From positions 372,001 to 436,000 of the forward strand of contig NZ_NJAG01000036.1 in the NCBI RefSeq assembly GCF_002872335.1: a stretch of DNA of 64,000 bases. The letters run 5' to 3'. The notes under the pieces are model-generated. The model saw only the letters and a program-made list of their open reading frames with translations, ran no database searches and was not told where the DNA came from. The position numbers were made by a program, and so were the translations under genes. The first letter of the stretch is position 1. The number at the start of each line of letters is the position of its first letter. The DNA is from Siphonobacter sp. BAB-5405 (lineage in GTDB: Bacteria > Bacteroidota > Bacteroidia > Cytophagales > Spirosomataceae). This document shows positions 18,957-28,895 of this stretch, piece after piece.

Positions 18957-19152
18957 TCCAGTACTAACCCGTAGTACGCTTCCATCCGCGTCTGTAGCAA
19001 ACTTTACTTTTAAATCGAATTATTATTTTGTCTCCGTAGGAATTAAAATCAATACTTGCCGCTTCTACCCATCATTCTATTTTCTGCTAGTAGATACAGA
19101 ACTTTATACGTCATCAGCTTAGTTTAATTAATCCTTTTTACTTAGCTATAAA

Positions 19153-19185
19153 AAATAAGATTACCCCAACTGGATAATCTTATTT
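19153..19185 (-). terminator. Terminator of the second susC-susD operon
   Basis: AAATAAGATTA (19153-19163) pairs with 19175-19185. On the minus strand the stem runs into TTTTTTA. It lies about 30 bp past the susD stop. Confidence 0.75.
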
Positions 19186-19213
19186 CTGTTGAATCTATAC
19201 TTTTAAAAGGACT

Positions 19214-20746
19214 TTAGTACCCTTTATTTTGGTACATCCCTTCCGGATTGAGTTTATTTTCATCGAAAGGAATGGGATAGTATTGATCCTTGGTACCAAA
19301 GTTGGAAAGACGGGCCGTACCGAAATTCGCCTGAGACTTACTTCGCATATAGGTCACCAGTTCGTCGATGGTAAAAAAGCGTAGCAGATCAAACCAGCGT
19401 TGGTGTTCAAAGGCCAGCTCTACCCGGCGTTCGTGCAAAAGAGCCAGTTTCAACGTCGGAAATTTAGTCCGGTAGCTTTCCTGCTCTTTCATCGCGGCGT
19501 ACTTCGGACGATTGGCCCGTTCGCGTACCATATCCAGATACGTAATGGCTGTCGCTTCATCCCCGAGATACACATGCACTTCGGAAAGCATCAGGATCAC
19601 ATCGGCGTAGCGGAGCAAAATCCAGTCATTGCCCCCGTAACCGTTTACGCCCGCCCCGGCACTCACATCCCGGAATTTGGTAATGAAGTAATCTTTAACG
19701 GCCGCATCATTGGCGAACTTGATCGAAAAATCCTTCCGCAGATCGCCTTCTTCGTATTCCAGCACCAGATCGCGGGTTACGTTACCGCCGATGCCCGTAC
19801 CGGGTTTCAGCGAATTGATCGTCTCGCCCTTGGCTTGCGTATTGGCCGCAATACTGGAAGAGAAATTGATGTCGCCCTGCCGGTTCACAATCTGGAAGAT
19901 GATTTCCGGATTGGTGGATTTCCTGGTCACGTCAAAGACATCGGCGTAGGGAATGTCTTTCAACTCCTTGAAGGTCCGACGATTATACGCTTCCATCAGA
20001 TTGGTCTTGGCCAGATTTAGGTTAGCCGTCCGATTAGTCGCGTCGAGCGTGGTCGCCATCGTCAGATACACTTTTCCCAGCAAAGCAAAAGCGGCTACTT
20101 TCGATACGTGACCTTTTCCCGACAGCGGCTGGTGATCGGGCAGCGTACTAGCAGTGGCTTCCTTTACATCGGCCACAATCTGTTCGTAAACCTTTTCTTT
20201 TTTCTCACGGAAGGTGTTGGCCGCTACTTCCTCCGTCAGCAGTAATTGCCGCGTTACCAGAGGTACATCGCCCCACTTCCGTACGAGCTGAAAATAGAGG
20301 AAGCCCCGAATGAACTTCACTTCAGCCTGGTAGTTCGCCTTCGTTTCCGGATTGGCGTAGCTAACCTTGTCCAGGTTGTCGAGCACCTGATTACAGCGGG
20401 TAATGGCTTGGTACAGGTTCAGCCAATGCCGTTTCAGGTAGGTATTACTCGGCAAAATTGAGAAGTCATTGAACTGAAAGGGTTCTCCGGCGTTCGACTG
20501 GTTGTCGTTTCGGCCCGTATCATCGGAGCGTTCGTCGGTATACAGGCCGCTGTTTTCGCCAACGGTCTCGGAACTTCGTAGATACTGGTACACGCCGTTT
20601 ACCGCCAGTTTCACATCATTTTCCGTCTGAAAAAATACGGCGGAAGGAATGGCATTCGGATCACTTTCTTCGAGAAAACTCTTCGAGCACGAACCTAGCC
20701 CCAGCAGGAGCGATAAGCTCAGAATAGAAAAATATGTTTTGTTCAT
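19214..20746 (-). CDS. SusD/RagB-family lipoprotein, second pair
   Basis: Glycan-binding surface lipoprotein of 510 residues. Lipobox GLGSC (Cys20). SusD elements include SNTYLKRHWLNLYQAITRCN near residue 100, AEVKFIRGFLYFQLVRKWGD near 140 and the C-terminal LLHERRVELAFEHQRWFDLL with MYQNKGY at the end. It follows its susC after an unusually long 295-bp spacer full of TCAAAC/GTTTGA repeats. Ligand unknown; the only nearby partner besides SusC is the secreted protein at 24.5-25.4 kb. Confidence 0.92.
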   Translation of the reverse strand: MNKTYFSILSLSLLLGLGSCSKSFLEESDPNAIPSAVFFQTENDVKLAVNGVYQYLRSSETVGENSGLYTDERSDDTGRNDNQSNAGEPFQFNDFSILPSNTYLKRHWLNLYQAITRCNQVLDNLDKVSYANPETKANYQAEVKFIRGFLYFQLVRKWGDVPLVTRQLLLTEEVAANTFREKKEKVYEQIVADVKEATASTLPDHQPLSGKGHVSKVAAFALLGKVYLTMATTLDATNRTANLNLAKTNLMEAYNRRTFKELKDIPYADVFDVTRKSTNPEIIFQIVNRQGDINFSSSIAANTQAKGETINSLKPGTGIGGNVTRDLVLEYEEGDLRKDFSIKFANDAAVKDYFITKFRDVSAGAGVNGYGGNDWILLRYADVILMLSEVHVYLGDEATAITYLDMVRERANRPKYAAMKEQESYRTKFPTLKLALLHERRVELAFEHQRWFDLLRFFTIDELVTYMRSKSQANFGTARLSNFGTKDQYYPIPFDENKLNPEGMYQNKGY

Positions 20747-20786
20747 CGTTGTATGTCTTGGAAATGGGAGGGAGTCTGGTTGGAGC

Positions 20787-21030
20787 AGTTTGAGGTTGGC
20801 ATGGGTTTGATCAGGTTTGAGTTTGAGTACATATAAAGTTTGAGCTGGTACAGGGTTTGACTGGATATACGGATCAAGACGTTCCGGTTAAAAGATGAAA
20901 CTCCCGTTCTGGTCCTTGACAACAATCCTCTCCCAACCTCTTTTTAAACACGTTCAAACCTTTCTCAAACCTCCTCAAACTCTTTTTTAAACTTGAAACT
21001 TTCTCAAACGCTTTCAAACCTCAAACCTCC
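20787..21030. repeat. Complementary GTTTGA / TCAAAC repeat arrays between susC and susD
   Basis: On the plus strand, GTTTGA-type words recur from about 20787 to 20863 and TCAAAC-type words from about 20945 to 21030. The two halves are complementary, so the transcript of the 295-bp spacer can fold into several alternative hairpins. No gene is present. Confidence 0.65.
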
Positions 21031-21041
21031 TCAAACCAGTT

Positions 21042-24000
21042 TTAAAAACTCAGTTTCACGCCTACATTGTAACCCCGAACCAGCGGGTATTTTCCGTAAT
21101 CCACACCGGGGGTGAGGTTTGCTCCGTTGTTGTAATCTACTTCGGGATTGTAGCCTTTGTATTTCGTGAGGGTAAAGGCATTGTCCACCGATACGTACAG
21201 ACGGGCGTTGCTTAAGCCTTTGTCACTGAGCCACTTCGAGGGCAGACTATACCCCAGCATTACGTTGGTGCAACGCAGGTAAGAGCCATCCTGCAAATAG
21301 AAAGTCGAGAGCCGCGTACTGTTACTTTGCGTACCGCCCCGGGAAGCCCGGAAAATTTTGCCATTGCCCGGCTCGGCCTCCGAGCGATACCGTTCCTTCA
21401 CGATGGAATACTGGTTGCCGGAGCCCTCCATGTTGAAGAGGTAATAGTCCTGTCCATCGAGTACTTCATTTCCGTAAGAACCGTTAAAGGAAGACGAGAA
21501 ATCAAAGTTTTTGTAGCTGGCCGTCAGGGCAAAGCCGTAGATAAACTTCGGATACGGCGAGCCAATCACCCGCTTGTCGGCATCATTCACTACGCCATCA
21601 CCGTTGACGTCTTCAAAGTACAAATCGCCCGGTTGCAGGGGGTTACTGGAAGCGGTAGAACGGGCCGGACCTTTCAGTTGATACCCGGCCGGGAACGACT
21701 GCGTGGCGGAATTGTAGTTAGCATTGTCGATGGCCAGATTTTCCATATCCGATTCACGGACCATGCCTTTCACCTTAAAGCCGTAGAACATCCCAATGGG
21801 TTGACCCTCCTGCGTGATGTGCGTCAGGTACGACCGCTCGGCACCATTGGTAATGATGGTACTGGCTCCACCCATGTTCAGTACCTTGTTGCGGTTCAAC
21901 GAGAAGTTTCCACTCAGGTTCAGTTTGAAATCAGGCGTTGAGATCAAACGACCATCGAGTTGCAGATCCAGGCCTTTGTTTTCTACGCGGGAATCGCGAA
22001 GGTTGGTCAGGATCGTTGAAGCTCCGGAAATCGCCGAAATGGGTTGATTGAACAACAGATTAAACGAGCGACTGATGTAGTAGTTGGCAATGACGAAAAG
22101 TCGGTTGTTGAACAGTCCCGCATCAACACCAAAGTTGAATTGCGAAGTCGATTCCCAGCCCAGTCGCTGATCCCGGATCCCGTTCGTCCACATCGCCGTT
22201 TCGATGGCATTACTCCCGAATACAGCCCCACCCGGACTTGCCATCACCTGCTGGTAGTTGTAATTACCAATGTTGTTATTGCCACTTAAACCCCAGCTAG
22301 CCCGTAGTTTGAGCGAAGAATTTTGTCCCAGAAAATCATTGTAGAAATTCTCTTTGGAAATATTCCAGCCCGCCGATACAGAAGGGAAAGTACCCCATTT
22401 GTTAAGCGGACCAAAACGAGAAGAACCATCCCGCCGGAAGGAAGCCGATAGGTAATACTTCTCATCGAAGTTATAACCGACCCGAGCCAGATACGAAAGC
22501 AGGGTCCAGGCGTTTTTCTGCGTACCCAGATCACCGCCGACGTTTAACAGAAAGTTGGTCGGATCAGCTCCCTTTCCAGTAATTTCCTTGATTCGGTCGT
22601 TCTGAAAACCCCGAGCCGAAACGCTGATGACATCCCCTTCAAACTTCTGAGCCGTATACCCCGCCAACGCGTCGAGGCTGTGTTTCCCAAACTGGCGGTT
22701 GTAATGTAGCGTGTATTCAGCCAGTCGATCTACCTGAGCGATGGTACGGGCCGTAGCCGTGGCGGCGGCAATGGCCTGGGCTGAACCTGGAGCGTTGTTG
22801 CCACTACTCAGGCTCGTGGGCAGGTAGTATTCGTACTTTTCGTTGTAAGACTGCATCCCCAGGTTGATCCGGGCCGATAAGCCCGGCAGCAGATCGTAGG
22901 TGGCGTTTCCGTTGTAAGTACTCCGCGAGCCCCGACGACGAATAATCGTTTCCATCGCTACCGCCACGGGATTTTCAACCGTCTGGTAGGCGTACAGGGG
23001 TCCCTGCGAAGAGGATTCAAATTTGGACAGCGTACCATCGTCGTTGTAGGCCCGGAAGTACGGAGCGTAAATCAAAGCACCCAGAATCGGTCCTTTATCA
23101 AAACGGCCTTCTTCCACTTCGCGGTTGGTATTGGAAGTCAGGGCCAGGTTTGCTCCGATCTTCAGGCGTTTGTTTACCTGAGCATCTAGATTGGCCCGCA
23201 GGTTCATCCGTTCCTGTCTGGTACTCACAATGATCCCTTCCTGATTCAGATACCCGCCACTCAGGGCGTAGCGAACATCCTTGGTACCGCCCGAAAAGCT
23301 CAGGTTATGCCGCTGTACGGAGGCCGTGCGGTAGAGTTCATCCTGCCAATCCGTATCGTACTTCGGTTTGATCATTTTCTGGTTAGCGAAGTCATAGATC
23401 TCCGCTGGAATACTCACGCTGCTGGCGTTACCCACCCGGGCAATCCGTGTCGCGTTGTTATCGGAAAACATGGCGTCGTTCCAGGTTTGCCCCGAATTGC
23501 GAACCAGATCACGGTACGAGTTATTGTGACCGTCGATGTGCAGCTGGGCGAATTCCTCGGCGTTCAGCAGATCTACCTTTTTGCTGAGTTGATTCAGGCC
23601 AAACTGGTAATCGTAATCCAGGCGGCCCTTGCCTTCTTTGCCTCGTTTGGTGGTAATCAGTACAACGCCACCGGCCGCCCGTGAACCATAAATGGCCGCC
23701 GAAGCCGCATCTTTCAGGATGTCAATCGACTCAATATCATTGGGATTGATGAAGACATCGGGTCCCGCCGGGTAACCATCAATGACATACAGCGGATCCG
23801 CACTGGCATTGATGGAGCCGACGCCCCGTACCCGAATTTTGGTACTGACGTAGGGAGCCCCACTCACCTGCGAAATCTGAACGCCGGCTACTTTCCCAAC
23901 CAAGGCTTGTCCAACCGTGGGCGTAGAAAGGTTCAGCTCCTTGGCTTTTACACTGGAAATGGCCCCGGTTACATCGCTTTTACGAACGGTTTGATAACCC

Positions 24001-24389
24001 ACGGCCACTACTTCGTTGAGCTGACTGGCGGATTCCTGTAACTGTACGTCAAGTACCTGCCGATTACCTACGACTACTTCCTGAGAGACGTAGCCGATGA
24101 AGGAGAACACCAGCGTACTGCCCTCTTCCACTTCGAGGGCATACTTTCCCGTAGCATCCGTAATGGTACCACGGGTGGTGCCTTTGCTGCTCACGGTTAC
24201 ACCCGAGAGGGATTCTCCTTTTTCATCACGAACAATCCCCGTGATTTTGACCAGAGCCCGCGAGGAGCTAAGCCGGGACTCGGGAGTTCGGGAGAGAGCA
24301 TCGCTGGTAGTTGCCAGAACCACCAACAGGCAAAGCGGACTCAGGAGCGTCGCCGCTTTACGCAAGGGAAAAGATACACGTTTCTGCAT
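21042..24389 (-). CDS. SusC/RagA-family TonB-dependent transporter, second pair
   Basis: A 1115-residue outer-membrane importer. After an N-terminal signal segment (about 1-33) comes a carboxypeptidase-regulatory-like domain (about 48-130, with VKITGIVRDEKGESLSGVTV), then the SusC signature LNEVVAVGYQTVRKSDV, the plug with GQALVGKVAGVQIS and YVIDGYPAGPDV, and a barrel ending YNVGVKLSF. It is about 75 residues longer than the SusC at 2038-5157 and only distantly similar, so the two systems probably import different substrates. The unknown secreted-protein gene at 24506-25366 lies 116 bp upstream on the same strand. Confidence 0.95.
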   Translation of the reverse strand: MQKRVSFPLRKAATLLSPLCLLVVLATTSDALSRTPESRLSSSRALVKITGIVRDEKGESLSGVTVSSKGTTRGTITDATGKYALEVEEGSTLVFSFIGYVSQEVVVGNRQVLDVQLQESASQLNEVVAVGYQTVRKSDVTGAISSVKAKELNLSTPTVGQALVGKVAGVQISQVSGAPYVSTKIRVRGVGSINASADPLYVIDGYPAGPDVFINPNDIESIDILKDAASAAIYGSRAAGGVVLITTKRGKEGKGRLDYDYQFGLNQLSKKVDLLNAEEFAQLHIDGHNNSYRDLVRNSGQTWNDAMFSDNNATRIARVGNASSVSIPAEIYDFANQKMIKPKYDTDWQDELYRTASVQRHNLSFSGGTKDVRYALSGGYLNQEGIIVSTRQERMNLRANLDAQVNKRLKIGANLALTSNTNREVEEGRFDKGPILGALIYAPYFRAYNDDGTLSKFESSSQGPLYAYQTVENPVAVAMETIIRRRGSRSTYNGNATYDLLPGLSARINLGMQSYNEKYEYYLPTSLSSGNNAPGSAQAIAAATATARTIAQVDRLAEYTLHYNRQFGKHSLDALAGYTAQKFEGDVISVSARGFQNDRIKEITGKGADPTNFLLNVGGDLGTQKNAWTLLSYLARVGYNFDEKYYLSASFRRDGSSRFGPLNKWGTFPSVSAGWNISKENFYNDFLGQNSSLKLRASWGLSGNNNIGNYNYQQVMASPGGAVFGSNAIETAMWTNGIRDQRLGWESTSQFNFGVDAGLFNNRLFVIANYYISRSFNLLFNQPISAISGASTILTNLRDSRVENKGLDLQLDGRLISTPDFKLNLSGNFSLNRNKVLNMGGASTIITNGAERSYLTHITQEGQPIGMFYGFKVKGMVRESDMENLAIDNANYNSATQSFPAGYQLKGPARSTASSNPLQPGDLYFEDVNGDGVVNDADKRVIGSPYPKFIYGFALTASYKNFDFSSSFNGSYGNEVLDGQDYYLFNMEGSGNQYSIVKERYRSEAEPGNGKIFRASRGGTQSNSTRLSTFYLQDGSYLRCTNVMLGYSLPSKWLSDKGLSNARLYVSVDNAFTLTKYKGYNPEVDYNNGANLTPGVDYGKYPLVRGYNVGVKLSF

Positions 24390-24505
24390 GTATAGTGTAG
24401 TAGTTGAATGTGCTGAAAACAGGCCATAGCCAGCGGTTCTGATTCGAGGGAACCAGAGGACTTTAGCTAGCTCAAAGGGTTGGTTAGTAAGAAAAATGGC
24501 GGATA

Positions 24506-25366
24506 CTAGTAGTCGAACGCTACCCAGTGAACGTTCTCTTGTTTGGATGAAGTCACCAGAATTCCCTCTCCGTTACGCGTGAGGGTAAATCCTTCGAGTT
24601 CATCGGTTTTATCAAAGTCTATTACTTTCAACACGTGTTCTTTGCTCTGAGCAATGGATTGATTCAAATCCAGAAAAGTCAGTCGCCAGCGGCGGCCCTC
24701 GATCTGATTTTGAATCAGTACCAGAATATTTTTATCCGGGATAAAATGGAGATTTTGTACCCAGGGCGAACAGATAAACTTTTTGTAAAGAACGCCCGGA
24801 TCGGAAGTTTTTATGGCCTTTGTCAACGCCTGCGGATCATACAACCGGACTTCGTTGGCCTTATTCCCGTAATCAGCCGTGGCTACGTACCAGCGGCCCT
24901 CATACTGTACGTACTCCGGACGAGTCCCCTGAATGCAGGCATCATCTTCAATGGTACGGATGAGATTTCCCTGGAGGGTTCCGCTCTGGAGTAAGCCGGC
25001 CCAGTTTACCTGATAGATAACGGCTTTCCACTGCGTTCCTTCGGGATTAAGTCGAATGCTGTTTCCGATGAATACCGGTTTTCCGGGCTTATGAGCGATC
25101 CCCGTTGGGTGGTTGATAATGTCTTTGGAATCAATGCTTAGCTGTACTTCTTTTTGCGTATACTGAAGTTCGTGGTCTTTCAATATATACTCCCGAATGA
25201 TTCCTACTTCCCGATCGCCGTAGAGGTACACGTTTCCATCGATATAACTTACCCCCTGCCCTGCTCCCAGCGAATCAATGGTCATTGATTTTTGGACCTG
25301 CACCGACTGACCGTAGGCCGCGAATGCTCCCTGTATCATCAAAACCAAACTCAATACCTTCTTCAT
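24506..25366 (-). CDS. Secreted protein, propeller-like, unknown function
   Basis: A 286-residue exported protein with signal peptide MKKVLSLVLMIQGAFAAYG. The body has repeated short blades (GVSYIDGNVYLYGDREVG, HPTGIAHKPGKPVFIGNS, WYVATADYGNKANEVRLYD, NLHFIPDKNILVLIQNQ, ELEGFTLTRNGEGILVTSS) that suggest a beta-propeller of the SdiA-regulated/esterase-like-phytase kind. I cannot assign a reaction. It precedes susC-susD on the same strand, so it may help capture or process the imported compound. Confidence 0.7.
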   Translation of the reverse strand: MKKVLSLVLMIQGAFAAYGQSVQVQKSMTIDSLGAGQGVSYIDGNVYLYGDREVGIIREYILKDHELQYTQKEVQLSIDSKDIINHPTGIAHKPGKPVFIGNSIRLNPEGTQWKAVIYQVNWAGLLQSGTLQGNLIRTIEDDACIQGTRPEYVQYEGRWYVATADYGNKANEVRLYDPQALTKAIKTSDPGVLYKKFICSPWVQNLHFIPDKNILVLIQNQIEGRRWRLTFLDLNQSIAQSKEHVLKVIDFDKTDELEGFTLTRNGEGILVTSSKQENVHWVAFDY

Positions 25367-25521
25367 TCCTGCAAAATAAAGGTCGCTAGATTACCCTAAA
25401 ACCACGCGAATGTTATCTAATTATGAAGCTAAGAGCTGATTAAAACCGATATTGAATTATCCGTACGATCTTTTGTTTTTTTATTTCTATACGTACTAAA
25501 GATGATGGCATTTATACAAAA

Positions 25522-25561
25522 CAGGGCAGGCTCCGGACGATTGATTTTCCGAGCTGCCCTG
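25522..25561 (-). terminator. Hairpin downstream of the SDR gene
   Basis: CAGGGCAG (25522-25529) pairs with CTGCCCTG (25554-25561), and the inner bases CTC-GGA/TCC-GAG also pair. A short T run follows on the minus strand. It lies 20 bp after the SDR stop. Confidence 0.65.
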
Positions 25562-25579
25562 ATAAAAATAGAATGTACC

Positions 25580-26338
25580 TTAAATCAATTGTAAGTGCGG
25601 ACGGATCTGGATGGAAACCACGTCGCAGCGAAGCGGTTGGGTCAGGATATAATGCACGGAAACCGCAATGTCTTCTGCTCTCAACATTTCTCCCGTTTTC
25701 TGTTTTTCGCGTTCTTCTTCGGGCGTAGTCGGCTGCATGTCCGAGCCTACCGCTCCGGGTTCAACCAGACTTACTTTGATGCCGAGTTTATTGACTTCTT
25801 TTCGTAAACTTTCGGCAAACCCCTGGAGGGCTGATTTGGTAGCCACGTACACCGAACTACCTTCCTCCCGTACATCCGCACTCATCGAGCCAATCAATAC
25901 GATGTGGCCTTTTTGCTGAGGCTTCATGCGGTTTAGAGCTTCTTTCGTCGTAGCCAGATAGCCCATTAGATTGGTTTCGATGACATACCGCCACTCTTCA
26001 TCGGGCATTTCATCAATAGAACCCGCTGCCAGAGCCGCCGAGTTAATCAGAATATCAAGTCCGCCCAGCTGCTGATCTACCTGCTCAAACACCTTTTTGA
26101 TGTCATCCGGCTTCGCTGCGTCGGCGATGATGCCTTCGGCTTTTCCGCCGGCTTCCCGAATGGCCGTTAGGGTTTCGTCCAATTGTTCCTGATGGCGTCC
26201 AAAGGTGAAAAGCGTAGCTCCGTAGGAACCGAGTAAAATTCCAATTGCCCGACCGATACCCGTTGTACCGCCCGTTAGCAGAATACGTTTTCCTTCCAGG
26301 CTTTCTACCCGGGTGTGTGCTTGCGTAGCTTGTTGCAT
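25580..26338 (-). CDS. Short-chain dehydrogenase/reductase (SDR)
   Basis: NAD(P)-dependent oxidoreductase of classical SDR type, 252 residues, cytoplasmic. Motifs in order: nucleotide-binding TGGTTGIG (about 22-29), INSAALAAG (NNAG equivalent, about 99), catalytic Ser in IGSMSADV (about 150) and YVATK (catalytic Tyr/Lys, about 164-168). It belongs to the YdfG-like group acting on small alcohols or serine, but the substrate is unknown. It starts 39 bp after the 750-residue gene upstream and is probably co-transcribed with it. Confidence 0.9.
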   Translation of the reverse strand: MQQATQAHTRVESLEGKRILLTGGTTGIGRAIGILLGSYGATLFTFGRHQEQLDETLTAIREAGGKAEGIIADAAKPDDIKKVFEQVDQQLGGLDILINSAALAAGSIDEMPDEEWRYVIETNLMGYLATTKEALNRMKPQQKGHIVLIGSMSADVREEGSSVYVATKSALQGFAESLRKEVNKLGIKVSLVEPGAVGSDMQPTTPEEEREKQKTGEMLRAEDIAVSVHYILTQPLRCDVVSIQIRPHLQLI

Positions 26339-26377
26339 TGTTGAAAATTATCTAACGTGAGTAAATAGAATTTGACC

Positions 26378-28630
26378 TTACGAACGTGACCACTCCAGCC
26401 GTATTTGCTGGTCGCCCTGTACTATAAATTCCTGATACTGGCGGGTTTCGTCCTGTGGCTGCATGGGTTCCTCCGTTACCGAATCAAAAAGCTGGATAAG
26501 TGGAAACGACCTACCCAGAGCGATTACCCGAAACCGACACGTAAACCCGGTTACCCCGCCCAGCCGGAATAATGCGTATCCCTGGTGTGGACTTACGACG
26601 TCGTATTCGGCGTGGTAGATGGGATATTCGCAAAACACCATCACCGGCATCGGGTCGAAACGTTTATACGCATACGTAGTCAGGATGTACGGCAAAGCTC
26701 CTCCGTATACTTCCTGGCCTACCGAACCCGCCTTTTGTAGTCCGGTGGGAATGTCCTCCAGCGGAATGGGCAATTTCGGAGCAATGTGCCCCTCCCGCGG
26801 TTCTTCACTGATCATGTCGGGAGGTAATTCCGTTGGGAAATAATACTTTCCACGATGCAACAGATACTTGAAGTACTCACTAAAAATCTGCCGGATGGGA
26901 GCCGGGACATCGCTGCCCAATTCCTTCAGGTAATTGAGTACGGTAGCAAAAATTTCGGCTTCTTCGTAAGCGGCCAGGTATTCGGCATCCCGCAAGGGAG
27001 CCACGCCCAAAAAGGTACTTCGGTATTTACCCAGGCCAATGCTACATTCCCAAACCCACATGCGGGCAATGAGGTTAGCAATGCTGAGTTTACTTAACTT
27101 ATAGTACAAGTGATTACCGGTTAGTTTCCACAACTTCACCAGGGTCAAAGCACTCATCATGGTAATGTTGGACTGGTACAGCAGGTCGAAGCCTTTGCCG
27201 ATTAGTTGTTCGGCTGAACGAATTGCTTCGTCCAGATACATCGTATCCCGGGTCATTTCATAAGCCTGAAGCATGATGTGGCAATAGAGTCCGGGCGTAT
27301 CCAGCTCACCTCCCCTACCTTCACTGGTTTCTGCTTTGAGTACTTTCAGGCTCTCGGCGTGGTAAAATACGGGCCACTCGTACTTGAAATGATGAGCCGC
27401 ATTCCTAACGTACTGGAGCGATTTCAGGAACAGGTCTTTCGCCTGCATATCGCCATGCTCGGCCAGCCGTGCCAGATTCATGAGGATATGAACGAGGTAC
27501 CAGGAATCGATTTTATCCGGGTCTTCCTCTTCACTCAATTCCTCCTTTTTAAAGGTTTCGCCGGGCAACCAGCGAACAATCGTTTCCTTTTGTTCATCGT
27601 AAAAAGAAGGAATGCTTTGTCGCAGCCTTTCTACTAATTCCACCGGCTCGCCCAGCCACTGCTGGTACTCCCAAAGCGGTACCAGAATCGCCAGTTGCAC
27701 CATACTTTCGGGAGGCTTTTCCGTGGAACCTACGTAGGCATTAACGTAGAATTTATTATGGATCTGACGGCCGCATTCACCATCTTTGGTTAACGCTTCA
27801 ACGGTTCGCTGGGAGGCCTTGGGCCAGTCGTAATACGCCGTTTCGGGTTTCTGTACGTGAGGATAGATGAGTCCAATCGCCTCTAAAAACTGTTCCGCTC
27901 CCTCAAATTCATCCGTAGGAATGACTTCATTCAAATACAGAAACGCATCGCTTAGCGTAATTTCCTTCTCCGCGGGTAAAGGCTGTTCGGCCGCTGGTAA
28001 GCTAAAACCCAGCTCCGGCCATTGGGCCGATACACAGCCATTGGGTTCAGTTTGCGTTACATCTCCATATTCGTTTAAAGAAGTCAGGTTCTGAAAGTAA
28101 AAAAAACTACCTTCCAGCGGTTCCGTGACCGAAGCATACACCAGACCCGCCGTAGGTCCGCTTTGTTTGATGTACATCTTACCCGCAGTTTCCATGGGAT
28201 CATTGTCGGCGTTGAGAAAATAAATATCCCGGGGAAAACCCTGTACGGTAAACGCTTGCCAGGGTGTCAGTCGGGTGGTATACCGTAACAAGCCGGACTC
28301 GTAGATTTCCAGGTTAATACGGAAAAGTCCCAGAGACCCTTCTACTTCCCATTCAGCCGATTGTTTGTTCTTCCTGAGGTTGCGTACGTTGCCCGTCAGG
28401 TGCTGATCATAACAGGTACGAATGGCCAGTTTTCCTTTATTGGGAAATTCATAGAATAACCAGAACGAGTGGTCATCCAGGGCCGTCTGTAGCTTTCCCT
28501 GGGCCCAACGAAAAGTGGTGGCTTCTATGCTCGCTTGCTTCAGTTGTTCTTTCACCCCTAACGCCCACTGTGAAACCTGTTCGGTACGAACGAAGGGCTG
28601 CCCAAAAGCATTTTTGTCAGTAGTCAGCAT
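26378..28630 (-). CDS. Large cytoplasmic protein of unknown function, possibly (alpha/alpha)-barrel
   Basis: A 750-residue protein without signal peptide or membrane segment. The N-terminal third is beta-rich (for example SFWLFYEFPNKGKLAIRTC). From about residue 370 regular helical pairs follow (DSWYLVHILMNLARLAEHGD, LDTPGLYCHIMLQAYEMTRD, NITMMSALTLVKLWKLTGN), resembling (alpha/alpha)6 toroids of glycosidases and polysaccharide lyases. A C-terminal beta segment ends the chain. I do not recognise a family or catalytic residues. Its pairing with an SDR gene suggests a metabolic role. Confidence 0.7.
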   Translation of the reverse strand: MLTTDKNAFGQPFVRTEQVSQWALGVKEQLKQASIEATTFRWAQGKLQTALDDHSFWLFYEFPNKGKLAIRTCYDQHLTGNVRNLRKNKQSAEWEVEGSLGLFRINLEIYESGLLRYTTRLTPWQAFTVQGFPRDIYFLNADNDPMETAGKMYIKQSGPTAGLVYASVTEPLEGSFFYFQNLTSLNEYGDVTQTEPNGCVSAQWPELGFSLPAAEQPLPAEKEITLSDAFLYLNEVIPTDEFEGAEQFLEAIGLIYPHVQKPETAYYDWPKASQRTVEALTKDGECGRQIHNKFYVNAYVGSTEKPPESMVQLAILVPLWEYQQWLGEPVELVERLRQSIPSFYDEQKETIVRWLPGETFKKEELSEEEDPDKIDSWYLVHILMNLARLAEHGDMQAKDLFLKSLQYVRNAAHHFKYEWPVFYHAESLKVLKAETSEGRGGELDTPGLYCHIMLQAYEMTRDTMYLDEAIRSAEQLIGKGFDLLYQSNITMMSALTLVKLWKLTGNHLYYKLSKLSIANLIARMWVWECSIGLGKYRSTFLGVAPLRDAEYLAAYEEAEIFATVLNYLKELGSDVPAPIRQIFSEYFKYLLHRGKYYFPTELPPDMISEEPREGHIAPKLPIPLEDIPTGLQKAGSVGQEVYGGALPYILTTYAYKRFDPMPVMVFCEYPIYHAEYDVVSPHQGYALFRLGGVTGFTCRFRVIALGRSFPLIQLFDSVTEEPMQPQDETRQYQEFIVQGDQQIRLEWSRS

Positions 28631-28690
28631 AGCTTGTATACTTGCTTATGTAATTACAAAAAGTGGGGATCGATGCAAACGTTAAAAAAA

Positions 28691-28726
28691 ACATTCCCTG
28701 AAAAAGCGTGACTTCTTCAGGGAATG
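28691..28726 (-). terminator. Strong terminator after the propeller histidine kinase
   Basis: CATTCCCTGAA (28692-28702) pairs with 28716-28726. On the minus strand eight T follow. About 170 bp of non-coding sequence separates it from the kinase stop. Confidence 0.8.
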
Positions 28727-28895
28727 GATAACCATTTGATGCTGAATGTGACGGCGAAAAAATATAGTCGCTCAAGAGTACCTTACTATCGTATACGTTA
28801 AAATGGCAATGAGCTGTTTTGGGCTAAACTATCCACAATCTACAGGTACTTATACCCTGAATCAGGCGGGTAGGAACGAAGGTCTGTTCGTAGCT

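Noticed and set aside
19400-20020. 206-residue plus-strand open frame
   Set aside because: Antisense to the second susD gene, with shadow-type composition.
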